Below are positions 52,210 to 61,870 of a stretch of 64,000 bases of DNA, piece by piece. The notes below the pieces were generated by a model. The model made no database searches and was not told where the DNA came from. It saw only the letters and a list, made by a program, of their open reading frames with translations. A program made the position numbers and the translations under genes. The stretch spans positions 2,468,336 to 2,532,335 of the forward strand of contig NC_019695.1 of NCBI RefSeq assembly GCF_000317125.1, given 5' to 3'. Within the stretch, counting starts at the first letter, position 1. The number at the start of each line of letters is the position of its first letter. This DNA is from Chroococcidiopsis thermalis PCC 7203 (GTDB lineage Bacteria > Cyanobacteriota > Cyanobacteriia > Cyanobacteriales > Chroococcidiopsidaceae).

Positions 52210-53130
52210 TCAATTCCGGTGATTATTAGTATATTGAATTCTCGCTCCTGCCCACTGCAATTTCTCGCGTAAAGTTTGGTAATAAGAATAGTTTTCTCGC
52301 AAAATAATGAACTTAGCGTCGCAATCTGCCATTTGAATATCAACTCGCTGTCCGGGCCAAATTGCAGTTGCTAAAACACTATCCATCCATAATTTAGTAT
52401 TCAGTTCATAGTCGCCTAAAGCCCACACGCTGACGACGGAACCAGGTGGTAAAACAATCGGTCGGCTGGAAAGGCTCATCGGACAGATGGGAGTCACGGT
52501 AATCGCTTTCATCCCGTCATGAACGATGGGTCCATTGGCGGAAATGGTGTAGCCTGTGGAACCAGTGGGAGTCGCAATAATTAACCCATCACCCTGATAT
52601 TGATCGACCACTTCCCCGTCAATTTCCATTTCTAGAATAGAGGTGATCGAGCGGTCAGCAGATGCGGGTTTTATACACATTTCATTTAATGCTAAAAAGC
52701 GATCGCTAACTCTTTCTATCTGCGAGCGATTGCCTTCATAAAGTCCCGCTTGTAACATCATCCGCCGCTGAACCGCATATCTATCCTCCAACAGGCGATC
52801 CCAGACTTGTTCTGAATCTTTAAAACTCTCAAATGACTCGGTTAAAAAACCTAAATTTCCACCCACATTGACAGCTAAAATAGGGATTCCCTCAGCAGCT
52901 AAGTGCCTTGCAGCTGTGAGTACCGTGCCATCGCCTCCTAGAACTATCGCTAGGTCGATTGGTGCAACTGCTGAGGCGAGAAATACTGGATAAGGATTGT
53001 CTTTGGGACCGCTCGGACCCATCAGTATTCTACAGCCACGGTCTTCTAACTGCTGGGCGCAAATTTCTGCCCAGCGGCGACTGAGGGAATCTCCTGCTTT
53101 ATGAGCGATGATGACTTGCTTTAACTGCAC
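52210..53130 (-). CDS. nadK: NAD kinase
   Basis: A 306-residue enzyme making NADP from NAD with ATP. Signatures: AIVLGGDGTVLTAARHLA (the GGDGT motif with the catalytic Asp), NVGGNLGFL, ALNEMCIKPAS (NE motif), and DGLIIATPTGSTGYTISANG. It is the last gene of the ndhA-I-G-E run, 4 bases after ndhE, so it is probably co-transcribed with the NDH-1 genes, which links NADP supply with electron transport. Cyanobacteria usually have two NAD kinases; this belongs to the group located at ndh. Cytosolic. Confidence 0.95.
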   Translation of the reverse strand: MQLKQVIIAHKAGDSLSRRWAEICAQQLEDRGCRILMGPSGPKDNPYPVFLASAVAPIDLAIVLGGDGTVLTAARHLAAEGIPILAVNVGGNLGFLTESFESFKDSEQVWDRLLEDRYAVQRRMMLQAGLYEGNRSQIERVSDRFLALNEMCIKPASADRSITSILEMEIDGEVVDQYQGDGLIIATPTGSTGYTISANGPIVHDGMKAITVTPICPMSLSSRPIVLPPGSVVSVWALGDYELNTKLWMDSVLATAIWPGQRVDIQMADCDAKFIILRENYSYYQTLREKLQWAGARIQYTNNHRN

Positions 53131-53134
53131 TCAA

Positions 53135-53440
53135 CTACCACTTTAGTAGATTGAATTGCTCCATATCAATTGTGTCGCGGTTACGGTAAATCGCTAACAC
53201 AATTGCTAATCCTACAGCTGCTTCAGCCGCAGCAACGGTAATGACAAATACAGTAAAGACCTGACCCTTAATTGCTTGTGAATCTAAAAAGTTAGAAAAT
53301 GCCATCAAGTTTAAATTTACGGCATTGAGTAACAATTCAATTGACATCAATACGCGGATGGCGTTGCGACTGGTAATCAAGCCGTAGATCCCAATACAAA
53401 ATAGGGCGGCGGCGAGAATGAGAAAGTACTGGAGTTGCAT
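53135..53440 (-). CDS. ndhE: NDH-1 subunit NdhE (NuoK-like)
   Basis: A 101-residue, three-helix membrane subunit of the NDH-1 complex. Family sequence is clear: [20 protein letters not shown], then [20 protein letters not shown] with the conserved Glu in helix 2, and [20 protein letters not shown] with the second membrane Glu. These residues take part in proton translocation in NuoK. The gene lies between ndhG and nadK, 28 bases and 4 bases apart. Thylakoid or plasma membrane. Confidence 0.95.
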   Translation of the reverse strand: MQLQYFLILAAALFCIGIYGLITSRNAIRVLMSIELLLNAVNLNLMAFSNFLDSQAIKGQVFTVFVITVAAAEAAVGLAIVLAIYRNRDTIDMEQFNLLKW

Positions 53441-53468
53441 TGATTTCTTGGCTTGCGAGTATCTAAAT

Positions 53469-54116
53469 CTAAGAGTTGCCTTTGGCTTGCTTGTCTTTAC
53501 TTAAATTGCTGGTGCGATCGCCCGACACGGTAATGAGTTCGCGCGGACGTTCTGGCAATGTCAATACGGGTTGTTCTTTACGAGGCGAAATTATTTGTTC
53601 TGGCAAAAATTCCCGCCGCGCTAAAATAATTGCCCCTACCATTGCCATTAATAACAAAACTGAAGCCAGTTCAAACGGTAGCAAGAAGTCGCTGAAGAAA
53701 TGTTGTCCAATCGAGACGATGGAATTATTACCAGGTGTCACGCCAGTAGAATATACCCAAGGCGTTGCCAGCACCATCGTACTTAACAGCGCGAATAATC
53801 CCAAACTGACGATCGCAGTTAATGTCGGGCGTACCCAAGCATTCCGTAGCGGGGCGAAATCCTCGCGCTTATTCACCAACATAATCGCGAATAGGATCAG
53901 TACGTTCACCGCTCCGACATAAATCAGCACCTGAGCCGTGGCGACAAAATCAGCATTCAGCAACAAGTACATTCCCGCAATACTGATAAATACCCCTGCT
54001 AATAAAAAAGCAGAGTAGACGATATTGGACAGCAGCACCACTCCCAAGGCTGCCCCAATCATCATCGCTGCTAAGATGCCAAACGAAACAATCTGTACCC
54101 CTTGTGCTATGTTCAC
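53469..54116 (-). CDS. ndhG: NDH-1 subunit NdhG (NuoJ-like)
   Basis: A 215-residue membrane subunit with five helices (about 9-30, 32-53, 58-79, 96-118, 147-168). NuoJ-type features are [40 protein letters not shown] and [21 protein letters not shown] hydrophilic tail (about 170-215) is typical of cyanobacterial NdhG. It lies between ndhI and ndhE. Complex membership is firmly predicted. Confidence 0.95.
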   Translation of the reverse strand: MNIAQGVQIVSFGILAAMMIGAALGVVLLSNIVYSAFLLAGVFISIAGMYLLLNADFVATAQVLIYVGAVNVLILFAIMLVNKREDFAPLRNAWVRPTLTAIVSLGLFALLSTMVLATPWVYSTGVTPGNNSIVSIGQHFFSDFLLPFELASVLLLMAMVGAIILARREFLPEQIISPRKEQPVLTLPERPRELITVSGDRTSNLSKDKQAKGNS

Positions 54117-54135
54117 AACTCTTTATCCTTTGCAA

Positions 54136-54176
54136 ATTGGTAATTGGTAATTGGTAATTGGTAATTGGTAGTTGGT
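54136..54176. repeat. AATTGGT heptamer array between ndhI and ndhG
   Basis: Five consecutive TAATTGG units and a TAGTTGG. The complement of the ACCAATT unit that is coded into the hybrid kinase and ModBC. It lies within the ndh operon spacer of about 137 bases. Confidence 0.88.
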
Positions 54177-54253
54177 TGTCGTTAGAAGTCGATCTTTTTT
54201 GACTTTTAGCTTTTGACTTTTGATTCCCTTACCCATTACCTATTACCCGTTAC

Positions 54254-54847
54254 CTACTGAGCAGTCTGTTCTTCTTGCTTGACAATTTCTTCTGGTAGCA
54301 TACCAGCTCGTTTGGCATCTGCTGGCAGATCGTGCGGGTCGAGTACGCCTTTGGGCAAGTAAACGAGTTCCCGCAGTGGCGTAACCATTGGATCTTGGGT
54401 AACTTTATACGGTAAGCGACCTAGAGCTACGTTATCGTAGTTGAGTTCGTGGCGATCGTAAGTACAGAGGTCGTATTCTTCTGTCATGGATAGACAGTTT
54501 GTCGGGCAGTATTCCACGCAGTTACCGCAGAAAATACAAACGCCAAAATCAATACTGTAGTGATTGAGTTTTTTCTTTTTCGATGGTTTGTCAAATTCCC
54601 AATCGACTACAGGTAGGTTAATCGGACAAACACGAACGCACACTTCACAAGCAATACACTTATCAAATTCAAAGTGAATTCTGCCGCGAAAGCGTTCCGA
54701 GGGAATCAGTCTTTCGTAGGGGTACTGAACTGTAATCGGTCGCCGTTGCATGTGGTCGAAGGTTACTGCTAGCCCTTGACCGATATAGCGAGCTGCTTGA
54801 ACTGATTCTTTGGCATAATCGCCAATTTGCTTGAGAAATTTCAACAT
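54254..54847 (-). CDS. ndhI: NDH-1 iron-sulfur subunit NdhI
   Basis: A 197-residue peripheral-arm subunit carrying two [4Fe-4S] ferredoxin sites: [12 protein letters not shown] and [12 protein letters not shown], which pass electrons into the membrane arm. The N-terminus [20 protein letters not shown] and the middle [20 protein letters not shown] are as in cyanobacterial NdhI. An insert between the sites is normal. It is downstream of ndhA (91 bases) in the same strand. Confidence 0.96.
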   Translation of the reverse strand: MLKFLKQIGDYAKESVQAARYIGQGLAVTFDHMQRRPITVQYPYERLIPSERFRGRIHFEFDKCIACEVCVRVCPINLPVVDWEFDKPSKKKKLNHYSIDFGVCIFCGNCVEYCPTNCLSMTEEYDLCTYDRHELNYDNVALGRLPYKVTQDPMVTPLRELVYLPKGVLDPHDLPADAKRAGMLPEEIVKQEEQTAQ

Positions 54848-54938
54848 GGTACTGTGGTGTTTCTCTCTTTTAAGATCATAGGCAATTGGTAATTGGTAGT
54901 TGGTAATTGGTAGCCGATCGCCAATTACCCATTACCCA

Positions 54939-56057
54939 TTACCCGCCGAAGGCAAAGGGAAAAGCTAACTTCAGTGCTGCGGTCAAAAGTAAATTAACTA
55001 GACTTACAGGCAGCAAAAACTTCCATCCTAAGTCTAATAACTGGTCGATCCGCACGCGGGGCACTGTCCAGCGCAGTAGGATGGCAATAAAGACGAGGAA
55101 ATAAGCTTTGAGTAGTGTCATCGTGATGCCTAAAGCAGCATCTACGACTTGCAACCAAGAGCTATCTCTGCTCACTCCTACCCAATCAGCAAGAATGTCT
55201 AGGGGAATGGGAAATTCCCAGCCACCGAGGTATAAAATAGCTACCATTAAGGCAGAAAGGACGAGGTTAACATAGGAACCCAAGTAGAAAAGACCGAATT
55301 TCATGCCAGCGTATTCGGTTTGATATCCCGCCACCAGTTCTTCTTCTGCTTCTGGTAAGTCAAAGGGCATCCGTTCGCATTCTGCTAAAGCTGCAATCCA
55401 GAAAATGACAAAACCAAGCGGCTGTCGCCATACGTTCCAGCCTAAAATGCCGTAGCCCGATTGCTGTTCCACAATGTCGATGGTGCTAAGGCTGTTAGAC
55501 ATCATGACAACCGCCAGCACTGATAGAGCAAGGGGAACTTCGTAGCTAATTGACTGCGCTGCTGCTCGTAAGCCTCCGAGTAGGGAGTATTTGTTATTGG
55601 AAGAATAGCCTGCCATCAGCAAACCAATCGGCTGAATGCTCGACAATGAAATCCATAAGAAAACTCCCATCCCTACATTAGTAATTACCAAGTTCTGTCC
55701 GAACGGCACGATTAAATAAGACAGAAACACGGGAATGACAACAATGATGGGTCCGAGGGTAAATAGTAGCGAATCTGATTTGGCTGGAACCACATCTTCC
55801 TTGAAGACTAGTTTCAAACCGTCAGCTACAGGAGCTAGTAAACCAAATGGACCGATATATTCAGGACCAATTCGCTGTTGCGCGGCAGCAGAAATTTTCC
55901 GCTCCAACCACACGCATACCAACACCCCCACTGTCGAGCCAATAATCATTAAAATCATCGGCAGTGGCATCCATATGACTTTGGCTACATCCGCAGGTAG
56001 TCCCAAATCCATTAGGGTTTCAATAAAAGTACCTTGCAGGTCTATTCCTGAATTCAT
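54939..56057 (-). CDS. ndhA: NDH-1 subunit NdhA (NuoH-like)
   Basis: A 372-residue membrane subunit with about eight helices that forms the quinone-site heel of NDH-1. Typical stretches: [60 protein letters not shown]. The frame is open to 56138, but residues before Met 56057 (SLLTT-rich) are coded by AGTGAGT repeats; the usual start [11 protein letters not shown] at 56057 gives the family length of 372. First gene of ndhA-I-G-E-nadK, with gltA upstream on the same strand. Confidence 0.96.
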   Translation of the reverse strand: MNSGIDLQGTFIETLMDLGLPADVAKVIWMPLPMILMIIGSTVGVLVCVWLERKISAAAQQRIGPEYIGPFGLLAPVADGLKLVFKEDVVPAKSDSLLFTLGPIIVVIPVFLSYLIVPFGQNLVITNVGMGVFLWISLSSIQPIGLLMAGYSSNNKYSLLGGLRAAAQSISYEVPLALSVLAVVMMSNSLSTIDIVEQQSGYGILGWNVWRQPLGFVIFWIAALAECERMPFDLPEAEEELVAGYQTEYAGMKFGLFYLGSYVNLVLSALMVAILYLGGWEFPIPLDILADWVGVSRDSSWLQVVDAALGITMTLLKAYFLVFIAILLRWTVPRVRIDQLLDLGWKFLLPVSLVNLLLTAALKLAFPFAFGG

Positions 56058-56081
56058 GCTTTGCACTTGGTAAGAAGTAAG

Positions 56082-56135
56082 CAGTGAGTAGTGAGTAGTG
56101 AGTAGTGAGTAGCGAGTAGTGAGTAGCGAGTAGTG
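56082..56135. repeat. AGTGAGT heptamer array upstream of ndhA
   Basis: Seven or eight imperfect units of AGTAGTG/AGTAGCG. It adds a false N-terminal extension to ndhA in naive gene calling. A GGTGGCTGGTGGCTGG tract lies nearby at about 56306. Confidence 0.88.
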
Positions 56136-56384
56136 CAAACACTAAACTCATTCCTCACTCTTTACTCCTCTTCATGAAGATTTTTTTAACATTCCACTGC
56201 CTAGTATATCGTTCGCTGGCTCACAGCAAAGCAGAGTACTTGAGAAGTTGTACTTATACTTGTATTCGAGGTTTGTCTATAGTTAGGTAATTGGTGAGTA
56301 GATAGTGGCTGGTGGCTGGTGGCTAGCAGAGTCAGCTTTTTATGTCTACTCACCAGTCACTAGCCATTAGTCACTCCTCACGAC

Positions 56385-57524
56385 TCACTGTCTCAAATGA
56401 ACTGGAGTATAGGAGACATCGTGATGACCGTTGTAGACTTGGGTGGGGCGATAAATACGGTTTTGGACGAGCTGTTCTTTCCAGTGAGCTAGCCAACCTG
56501 CTACGCGGGCGATCGCAAATACGGGCGTAAATAAGTCCGTAGGGATACCCATCTTTCTATATACCAAGCCAGAGTAAAAGTCAACGTTAGGATAGATGCC
56601 TTTCCCGCCCAGTTTTTCTGCTACGGCATGTTCTAACTCTACGGCGATGTCATAGTATTTGTCGTAGCCGAATTTTTCAAATAACTGCTCTGCCAATTTT
56701 TGTAAAATGGTTGCTCGCGGGTCTTTCACCTTGTAGACTCGATGACCGAAGCCCATGATCTTAGCTTTGCGCTGCATACAGTCCTCTAAGTAAGGACGGA
56801 CATTTTCTACCGAGCCAATTTCTTCTAGCATCGTAATCACTTCCTCATTGGCTCCTCCATGTAGCGGTCCGCCGAGAGTGCCAACTGCTGACGCGACTAC
56901 AGCGTAAGGATCGGTTAGCGTCGAAGCCGTTACCCGTGCCGAAAACGTGGAAGCGTTCATCGTATGTTCGGCATGGAGAATTAAGCAAACATCAAAGATC
57001 CGTGCAGCTAATGGGTCTGGTTCCCGTTCGTTGAGCATGTAGAGAAAGTTTGCGGAGTAATCCAAGCCGTCATGGGGACGCACGGGGTCGTTACCATTCC
57101 GCATCAACTGAAACGCTGCGATCATCGTCGGTACTGTTGCTAGTAGCCGCACGACGGCATCTCTGACGTATACGGGGTTTTCTAAGTCGCGTTTAGAATA
57201 GAACAAGCCTAATGCCGCTGCTGAGGCTTGTAGTGCATCCATCGGATGACCGCTTTCAGGAAAGCTTTTCATCATATCCCGAATGCGATACTTAATTCGC
57301 CGATGATGTCTCACCTCATGCTCGAATTCCTCTAACTCTTGCTGAGTTGGAAGTTCGCCCCAAATTAAGAGGTAGGCAGTTTCTAAAAAGTTACTTTTTT
57401 CGGCTAACTCTTCGATGCGGATGCCGCGATACTCCAGTATCCCTTGTTGTCCGTTGACAAAGCTGATACCGGATTGGGCGGCAGGGATGCCTTCTAGACC
57501 TGGTCTAAATTCGCAAACGGACAT
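56385..57524 (-). CDS. gltA: Citrate synthase
   Basis: A 379-residue enzyme condensing acetyl-CoA and oxaloacetate. Signatures: ILEYRGIRIEELAEKSNFLE, HAEHTMNASTFSARV (catalytic His), GGPLHGGANEEVITMLEEIG (His in the GGPLHGG loop) and MGFGHRVYKVKDPRA. It belongs to the short citrate synthase/methylcitrate synthase-like type without the long N-terminal extension. It lies 327 bases upstream of ndhA, a neighbourhood seen in other cyanobacteria, but the gap is repeat-rich, so separate promoters are likely. Cytosolic. Confidence 0.95.
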   Translation of the reverse strand: MSVCEFRPGLEGIPAAQSGISFVNGQQGILEYRGIRIEELAEKSNFLETAYLLIWGELPTQQELEEFEHEVRHHRRIKYRIRDMMKSFPESGHPMDALQASAAALGLFYSKRDLENPVYVRDAVVRLLATVPTMIAAFQLMRNGNDPVRPHDGLDYSANFLYMLNEREPDPLAARIFDVCLILHAEHTMNASTFSARVTASTLTDPYAVVASAVGTLGGPLHGGANEEVITMLEEIGSVENVRPYLEDCMQRKAKIMGFGHRVYKVKDPRATILQKLAEQLFEKFGYDKYYDIAVELEHAVAEKLGGKGIYPNVDFYSGLVYRKMGIPTDLFTPVFAIARVAGWLAHWKEQLVQNRIYRPTQVYNGHHDVSYTPVHLRQ

Positions 57525-57615
57525 AGCTACACTGGCTGCATAGAAAAGACAATACTCAAGCTAACTTACCAAAAACTTGCCTTGTGTAGTTAGTTTTACC
57601 AGAATTATATGCTAT

Positions 57616-58152
57616 CTAGAGCAGAAACTTCGGTGGAGCTAGCCAAAACAGTTGGCTTCGACCCACGGGAGAGTTGACTTTTGGTAAGTTAATACCAATG
57701 ATACCTGCTTTTCTCAGAACTAGGGCAGCAGAGTCATCATCCGGAGAATTTTCAGCAAATGCTAACTCTTGTTTGAGTTTTCCCCAAATCAGCATTTCTG
57801 CCCATTGTCCCAAATCTGGTTCGTGACCGACTAAAGCTAGTTGAGTATCAGTAGCCAGCATTTGCTTTTGTTCTAGCCAGCTTAACCACAGACGAAAATC
57901 TCCTTCTGGAGATAGGTGGCTAGATTCTTCAATTTGAGAACTCAATCCACAAGTTTGCAAAATTTCTGCCGTTTGCCTTGCTCTAGCGAGAGGACTGGTC
58001 AAAATTAGCTCAAATCGCAAGCCGAGTTCGTAGAGGCGTTTTGCTACTTGTTGGGTTTTTTCCCGCCCTTTAGCTGTCAATACCCGTTTTTCATCCTCCA
58101 CATCGGGACTTCTTTCTTCAGCAATACCGTGACGGATTAAATACAATTCCAT
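57616..58152 (-). CDS. sixA: Phosphohistidine phosphatase SixA
   Basis: A 178-residue histidine-phosphatase enzyme: N-terminal MELYLIRHGIAEERSPDVED with the catalytic RHG, LTSPLARARQTAEILQTCGL, and LALVGHEPDLGQWAEMLIWG with the second His. SixA removes phosphate from phosphohistidine in phosphorelay proteins. The C-terminal half carries a longer cyanobacterial-type region (LIWGKLKQELAFAENSPDDD). It is 123 bases downstream of a DHH phosphoesterase gene, in the same direction, with ACCAATT repeats between. Relation to the many kinases in this genome is unproven. Confidence 0.88.
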   Translation of the reverse strand: MELYLIRHGIAEERSPDVEDEKRVLTAKGREKTQQVAKRLYELGLRFELILTSPLARARQTAEILQTCGLSSQIEESSHLSPEGDFRLWLSWLEQKQMLATDTQLALVGHEPDLGQWAEMLIWGKLKQELAFAENSPDDDSAALVLRKAGIIGINLPKVNSPVGRSQLFWLAPPKFLL

Positions 58153-58154
58153 AA

Positions 58155-58205
58155 TTTGGTAATTGGTAATTGGTAGTTGGTGGTTGTTAGTTGTTGGCTG
58201 TTGGT
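58155..58205. repeat. AATTGGT / GTTGGT repeats between DHH gene and sixA
   Basis: TAATTGGTAATTGGTAGTTG followed by GTGGTTG and TTGTTGG units; same unit as at 54136. They lie in the promoter-side spacer of sixA. Confidence 0.75.
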
Positions 58206-58275
58206 AGCGTTGAGCAATTGGCGATATTCTGTTAGCCGTGAACTAATTGCTTCCCCATTACCCATTACCCATTAC

Positions 58276-59565
58276 CTATTCAGTCTGAATCGGACTATCT
58301 TGTGGGTTGACCAGTCGTTGAAGCTTCTGCTTGATTTGAGCGTCGAAGACTTCCCATTTCATTTTGGCGTACGCAGAAATTTCATTACTGCCAGATAAGA
58401 AGCCCATCGGAATTTCAAAGCCACCCGCGCCGCTACGTCCGCCGCCGAAGAAGCGTCCTTGATTGTCTTGTCCGAAAGCTTCTTTGAGAAATTCGTCGGG
58501 GTCTAGGGTGAGTTTGGTGGTACGTAGCGACCCAATGACAACTTCTAGTTCTTCATCTTCGTCGTGAACGATACCATAAACGACAGCCGTGTGGACGTTT
58601 TCTTCTGTCACTAAAAAGTCAGCTGCTTGAGGAATAGCATCGCGGTCGTCATAACGTAGGTATCCCACACCTGCAATAGAAAAGTTATTTTGAACTATAC
58701 GATTTTTCAGCGATCGCTCGATCACATCCATCACCCGTTTGGAGCGATTGGTCTGCAATACGGCTTTGAGCAATTGGTAATCGTAAAATCGACTCAAAAA
58801 GCCTGCTGCCTGAAAATCCTCTTCTTGTGCTTGCATCAAGCTGCTGGTGTCGGAACGCAAGCCGTGCATCAAGGCAGTGGCGCATTTGACGTGTTGTCCG
58901 ACGCTACTATCGAGTACCAGTAACCCTGTTTGCAAGTACTGGGTCAAAATCGTGGCTGTGGCGCGAACGTTGGGACGAATATCGGCAAACTCTGGCTTGA
59001 GTTCTCCTTGCAGGCTGTGATGGTCAATGACCGATATGAGTGGCAAACCTGCTTCTAAAACGAGCGAGAGCAGTTGACTTGTCGTCCCTTGGTTGTCAAC
59101 TAGCACGTAACCTTTATAACCAGATAAGTCTTTGCTTTTAGCTGTTTGAACTGGTAGGCGCTGCGCTGGTAGTCCCGTTAGTTTGACTAAAGCAATATTC
59201 TCTTGATGGCTCAAGGTTCCGGCATAAACGATGTCGCACTGCAAATCATATTGCTGCGCGATGAGTTGGTACGCCCACGCCGACGAAAGAGCATCGGGGT
59301 CGGGGAAGTCTTGCAATAAGACTAAATGTCGTTCGTGCTGATGTCGCTCTAAAACTTGCCGCAATGCTTCCACTTTTGACGTGGTGGAAGAACCATTGTT
59401 GTTGCGTCCAACTGGTTGAGTCCCAGAATCGCCGGACAAGGGAGCGAGAGATGGTTCTTGGGTTGCGACCGCAGATCCCATATCTATCTCAACTTCTTCA
59501 ACAGAAGACTCGCTATTGGAAGTGGAAGGCAGACTATTAAGCTGCTTGAACGAGTTCAAGGGCAT
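58276..59565 (-). CDS. DHH-family phosphoesterase (NrnA-like)
   Basis: A 429-residue protein. After a variable, disordered N-terminus (to about residue 62), the DHH domain begins: VLLQDFPDPDALSSAWAYQL (metal Asp residues), YVLVDNQG, and ISVIDHHSLQGELKPE with the DHH motif. The C-terminal DHHA1 domain has RFFGGGRSGAGGFEIPMGFL. These are Mn-dependent enzymes that cleave short oligonucleotides or cyclic dinucleotide products. Substrate is not shown. The length is larger than NrnA (about 320), mostly because of the N-terminus. Confidence 0.88.
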   Translation of the reverse strand: MPLNSFKQLNSLPSTSNSESSVEEVEIDMGSAVATQEPSLAPLSGDSGTQPVGRNNNGSSTTSKVEALRQVLERHQHERHLVLLQDFPDPDALSSAWAYQLIAQQYDLQCDIVYAGTLSHQENIALVKLTGLPAQRLPVQTAKSKDLSGYKGYVLVDNQGTTSQLLSLVLEAGLPLISVIDHHSLQGELKPEFADIRPNVRATATILTQYLQTGLLVLDSSVGQHVKCATALMHGLRSDTSSLMQAQEEDFQAAGFLSRFYDYQLLKAVLQTNRSKRVMDVIERSLKNRIVQNNFSIAGVGYLRYDDRDAIPQAADFLVTEENVHTAVVYGIVHDEDEELEVVIGSLRTTKLTLDPDEFLKEAFGQDNQGRFFGGGRSGAGGFEIPMGFLSGSNEISAYAKMKWEVFDAQIKQKLQRLVNPQDSPIQTE

Positions 59566-59776
59566 AAATACTATCGTATGCGTGTGAAGCGAAAATTGTG
59601 GTCAAAAATGTTACTATTACTCGATAAACTGTATCAGCCTCATCGCACAGTGACTGCAATTTTTTACTGCAATTATTTTAGGCATCAACGGTTATGCTAC
59701 TCAATCCGGCGCTGGGATGAAATACAAATTCTATTTCTCATCATAGCTCTATAGCAACTATTCAGCCAGAGGTCGA

Positions 59777-60274
59777 TTAAAGACCGATGACATACTTTTG
59801 CCACTCATCATGCAGACCGCTCTTGAGATGCTTGGTGACTTCAAAGTAGAGGCTGCTGTAGGGCTTGCGCGGCGGATGGCGCAGATGCATGTGTGCCTCA
59901 GATGGAGTGCGACTGCCTTTCTTGACGTTGCAGCGGACGCACGCAGTAACGATGTTTTCCCAAGTATCCATCCCGCCACGCGATCGCGGTAGAACGTGAT
60001 CTAACGTTAAATCCTCCCCGATGTAGCCGCAGTATTGACAACTGTGACTGTCTCGATGGAGGATATTACGTCTGGTAAGGGGAATTTCTTTGTAAGGGAC
60101 GCGAACGTAGTGACGCAGGCGGATGACAGTCGGCAAGGGAAACTCGGCGTAAATGACTTTGCCGTTGTGTTCGACTTGCTCCGCTTTGCCTTTAATTAGC
60201 AATACAATTGCCCGTCGCCAGCTCGTGATGTTAATCGGCTCGTAAGAGGCGTTCAGGACTAATACCTTAGCCAT
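59777..60274 (-). CDS. HNH endonuclease-family protein
   Basis: A 165-residue protein that is widely conserved in cyanobacteria. The HNH finger is clear: SCQYCGYIGEDLTLDHVLPR (zinc Cys pair and catalytic His), then SRGGMDTWENIVTACVRCNV with Asn and a second CVRC pair. The N-terminal VLVNASYEPINITSWRRAIV-like segment (ending KGKAEQVEHNGK) precedes the finger. Fold and metal ligands suggest DNA cleavage; the role is not defined. No methylase is nearby, so a restriction role is unlikely. Monocistronic. Confidence 0.88.
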   Translation of the reverse strand: MAKVLVLNASYEPINITSWRRAIVLLIKGKAEQVEHNGKVIYAEFPLPTVIRLRHYVRVPYKEIPLTRRNILHRDSHSCQYCGYIGEDLTLDHVLPRSRGGMDTWENIVTACVRCNVKKGSRTPSEAHMHLRHPPRKPYSSLYFEVTKHLKSGLHDEWQKYVIGL

Positions 60275-60592
60275 TGAGTATCGCAGCAGCCAACTTTTTT
60301 ACAAGATATTAACATAATTACTCATATTTGCGTCATTTGTCATTAATTAAGTGGTGAGTGGTGCGTGGTGCGTGGAAAGAGACAAGGGGGACAAGGGAGA
60401 CAAGGGGGACAAGGGAGACAAGGGGGACAAGGGAGACAAGGGGGACAAGGGGGCTAATTCTGGTTCCACCAGCTACCAGCCACTAGTCATTGATAACTGA
60501 TAACTTTGTACAGACGTTACATGTAACGTCTCTACACTGACAACTGATAACTGATAACTGGTAACTGGTCACTGAAAACAAGAGGAGTGGGG
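60275..60592. other. Repeat-filled spacer upstream of alr
   Basis: Contains GGTGCGTGGTGCGTGG, an array of GACAAGGGG/GACAAGGGA nonamers (60381-60452), GATAACT heptamers (60496-60512 and 60546-60580) and a GTTACATGTAAC palindrome with an ACGTCTCTACA tail. No gene. The alr promoter must lie among them. Confidence 0.6.
60381..60452. repeat. GACAAGGG(G/A) nonamer array
   Basis: Eight tandem nonamers alternating GACAAGGGG and GACAAGGGA. The same unit occurs at 21525-21575 and, translated as an RET repeat, in the hybrid kinase. Confidence 0.9.
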
Positions 60593-61798
60593 ATGCTGAG
60601 TCAGGAGCAGAGTGAGAAGACGGTTTTTAGTAATGATGTCGTGGGTGGATTGCGTCAAAGAGCCTGGGTGGAAATCAATTTAGGTGCTTTAGCCCATAAC
60701 GTGCGGCAACTCAAGGGCTTGCTAGCGGCTAAAACAGCGTTAATGGCAGTTGTGAAGGCAGATGCTTACGGTCATGGAGCGGTGACGGTGGCACGTACAG
60801 CTTTAAGTGCTGGAGCAAATTGGTTGGGTGTGGCAACCATACCGGAAGGAATTGAACTGCGCCAAGCAGGAATTGACGCGCCGATTTTGATTTTAGGTGC
60901 AACGCATACGCCGGAACAACTAAAGGCGATCGCCCACTGGCAACTTCAACCGACGCTGTGCGACCCCAAACAAGCTTTGGTCTTCTCTGAAACTTTGGCT
61001 GCGACTACGGGTGGTAATTTACCAGTTCATGTCAAACTCGATACGGGAATGTCTCGCCTTGGACCCCTGTGGGAACAAGCAACAGAGTTCGTGCAGCTAG
61101 TCCATTCTTTACCGCATTTGCAAATCGCTAGTATTTATTCTCACCTGGCAACGGCAGAAAACCCAGACCGCAGGATAATGCAGCAACAACAGCAGCGATT
61201 TGAAACGGCGATCGCACAGGTTCAAGCAGCTAGTATGTCTCTTCCATTGCTGCATTTAGCCAACTCAGCTGCTACTTTGACTAGCCCCGATCTACATTAC
61301 GATTTGGTACGTGTGGGGTTAGCAATGTATGGACTCTACCCAGCAGCTCATCTCAGCAGTTCTGTCCAGTTGAAACCCGTACTGCAAGTCAAAGCGCGAA
61401 TTACGCAGGTAAAAACAATCCCCCCCAATACAGGCGTGAGCTACGGACATCATTTTGTCAGCGATCGCGAACTCCGCTTGGCTGTGGTGGGAATTGGTTA
61501 TGCTGATGGCGTACCGCGCAATCTCTCTAACCGCATGGAGGCTCTGATTTGCGGTCGGCGCATCCCCCAAATTGGTGCTATTACTATGGATCAGTTAATG
61601 CTAGATGTGACGGCAATTCCAGATGTAGCAGTTGGAGAAGTTGTCACTCTCCTCGGACAAGAAGGTAAAGAACAAATTACTGCTGATGATTGGGCAGCAG
61701 TCTTAAAAACAATTTCTTGGGAAATCCTCTGCGGCTTTAAGCACCGTCTGCCTCGGGTTGCTGTGAATAGGGAGCAGGGAGCAGGGAGCAGGGAGTAG
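60593..61798 (+). CDS. alr: Alanine racemase
   Basis: A 401-residue PLP enzyme converting L- to D-alanine for peptidoglycan. The PLP Lys is in LMAVVKADAYGHGAVTVART; the second catalytic residue, Tyr, is in GVSYGHHFVSDRE, and GIGYADGVPRNLSN follows. Start ATG 60593 has AGAGGAG seven bases upstream and is preferred over the GTG at 60587. The C-terminal residues (REQGAGSRE) are coded by GGAGCAGGGAGCAGG repeats, so the native end has been replaced. Monocistronic; cytosolic. Confidence 0.95.
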   Translation: MLSQEQSEKTVFSNDVVGGLRQRAWVEINLGALAHNVRQLKGLLAAKTALMAVVKADAYGHGAVTVARTALSAGANWLGVATIPEGIELRQAGIDAPILILGATHTPEQLKAIAHWQLQPTLCDPKQALVFSETLAATTGGNLPVHVKLDTGMSRLGPLWEQATEFVQLVHSLPHLQIASIYSHLATAENPDRRIMQQQQQRFETAIAQVQAASMSLPLLHLANSAATLTSPDLHYDLVRVGLAMYGLYPAAHLSSSVQLKPVLQVKARITQVKTIPPNTGVSYGHHFVSDRELRLAVVGIGYADGVPRNLSNRMEALICGRRIPQIGAITMDQLMLDVTAIPDVAVGEVVTLLGQEGKEQITADDWAAVLKTISWEILCGFKHRLPRVAVNREQGAGSRE

Positions 61799-61870
61799 GA
61801 AAAGAGTGACGAGTGGCAATTGGCAAGGAAATCATCCACTTACCACTCACCACTCACCACGCACCACTCA

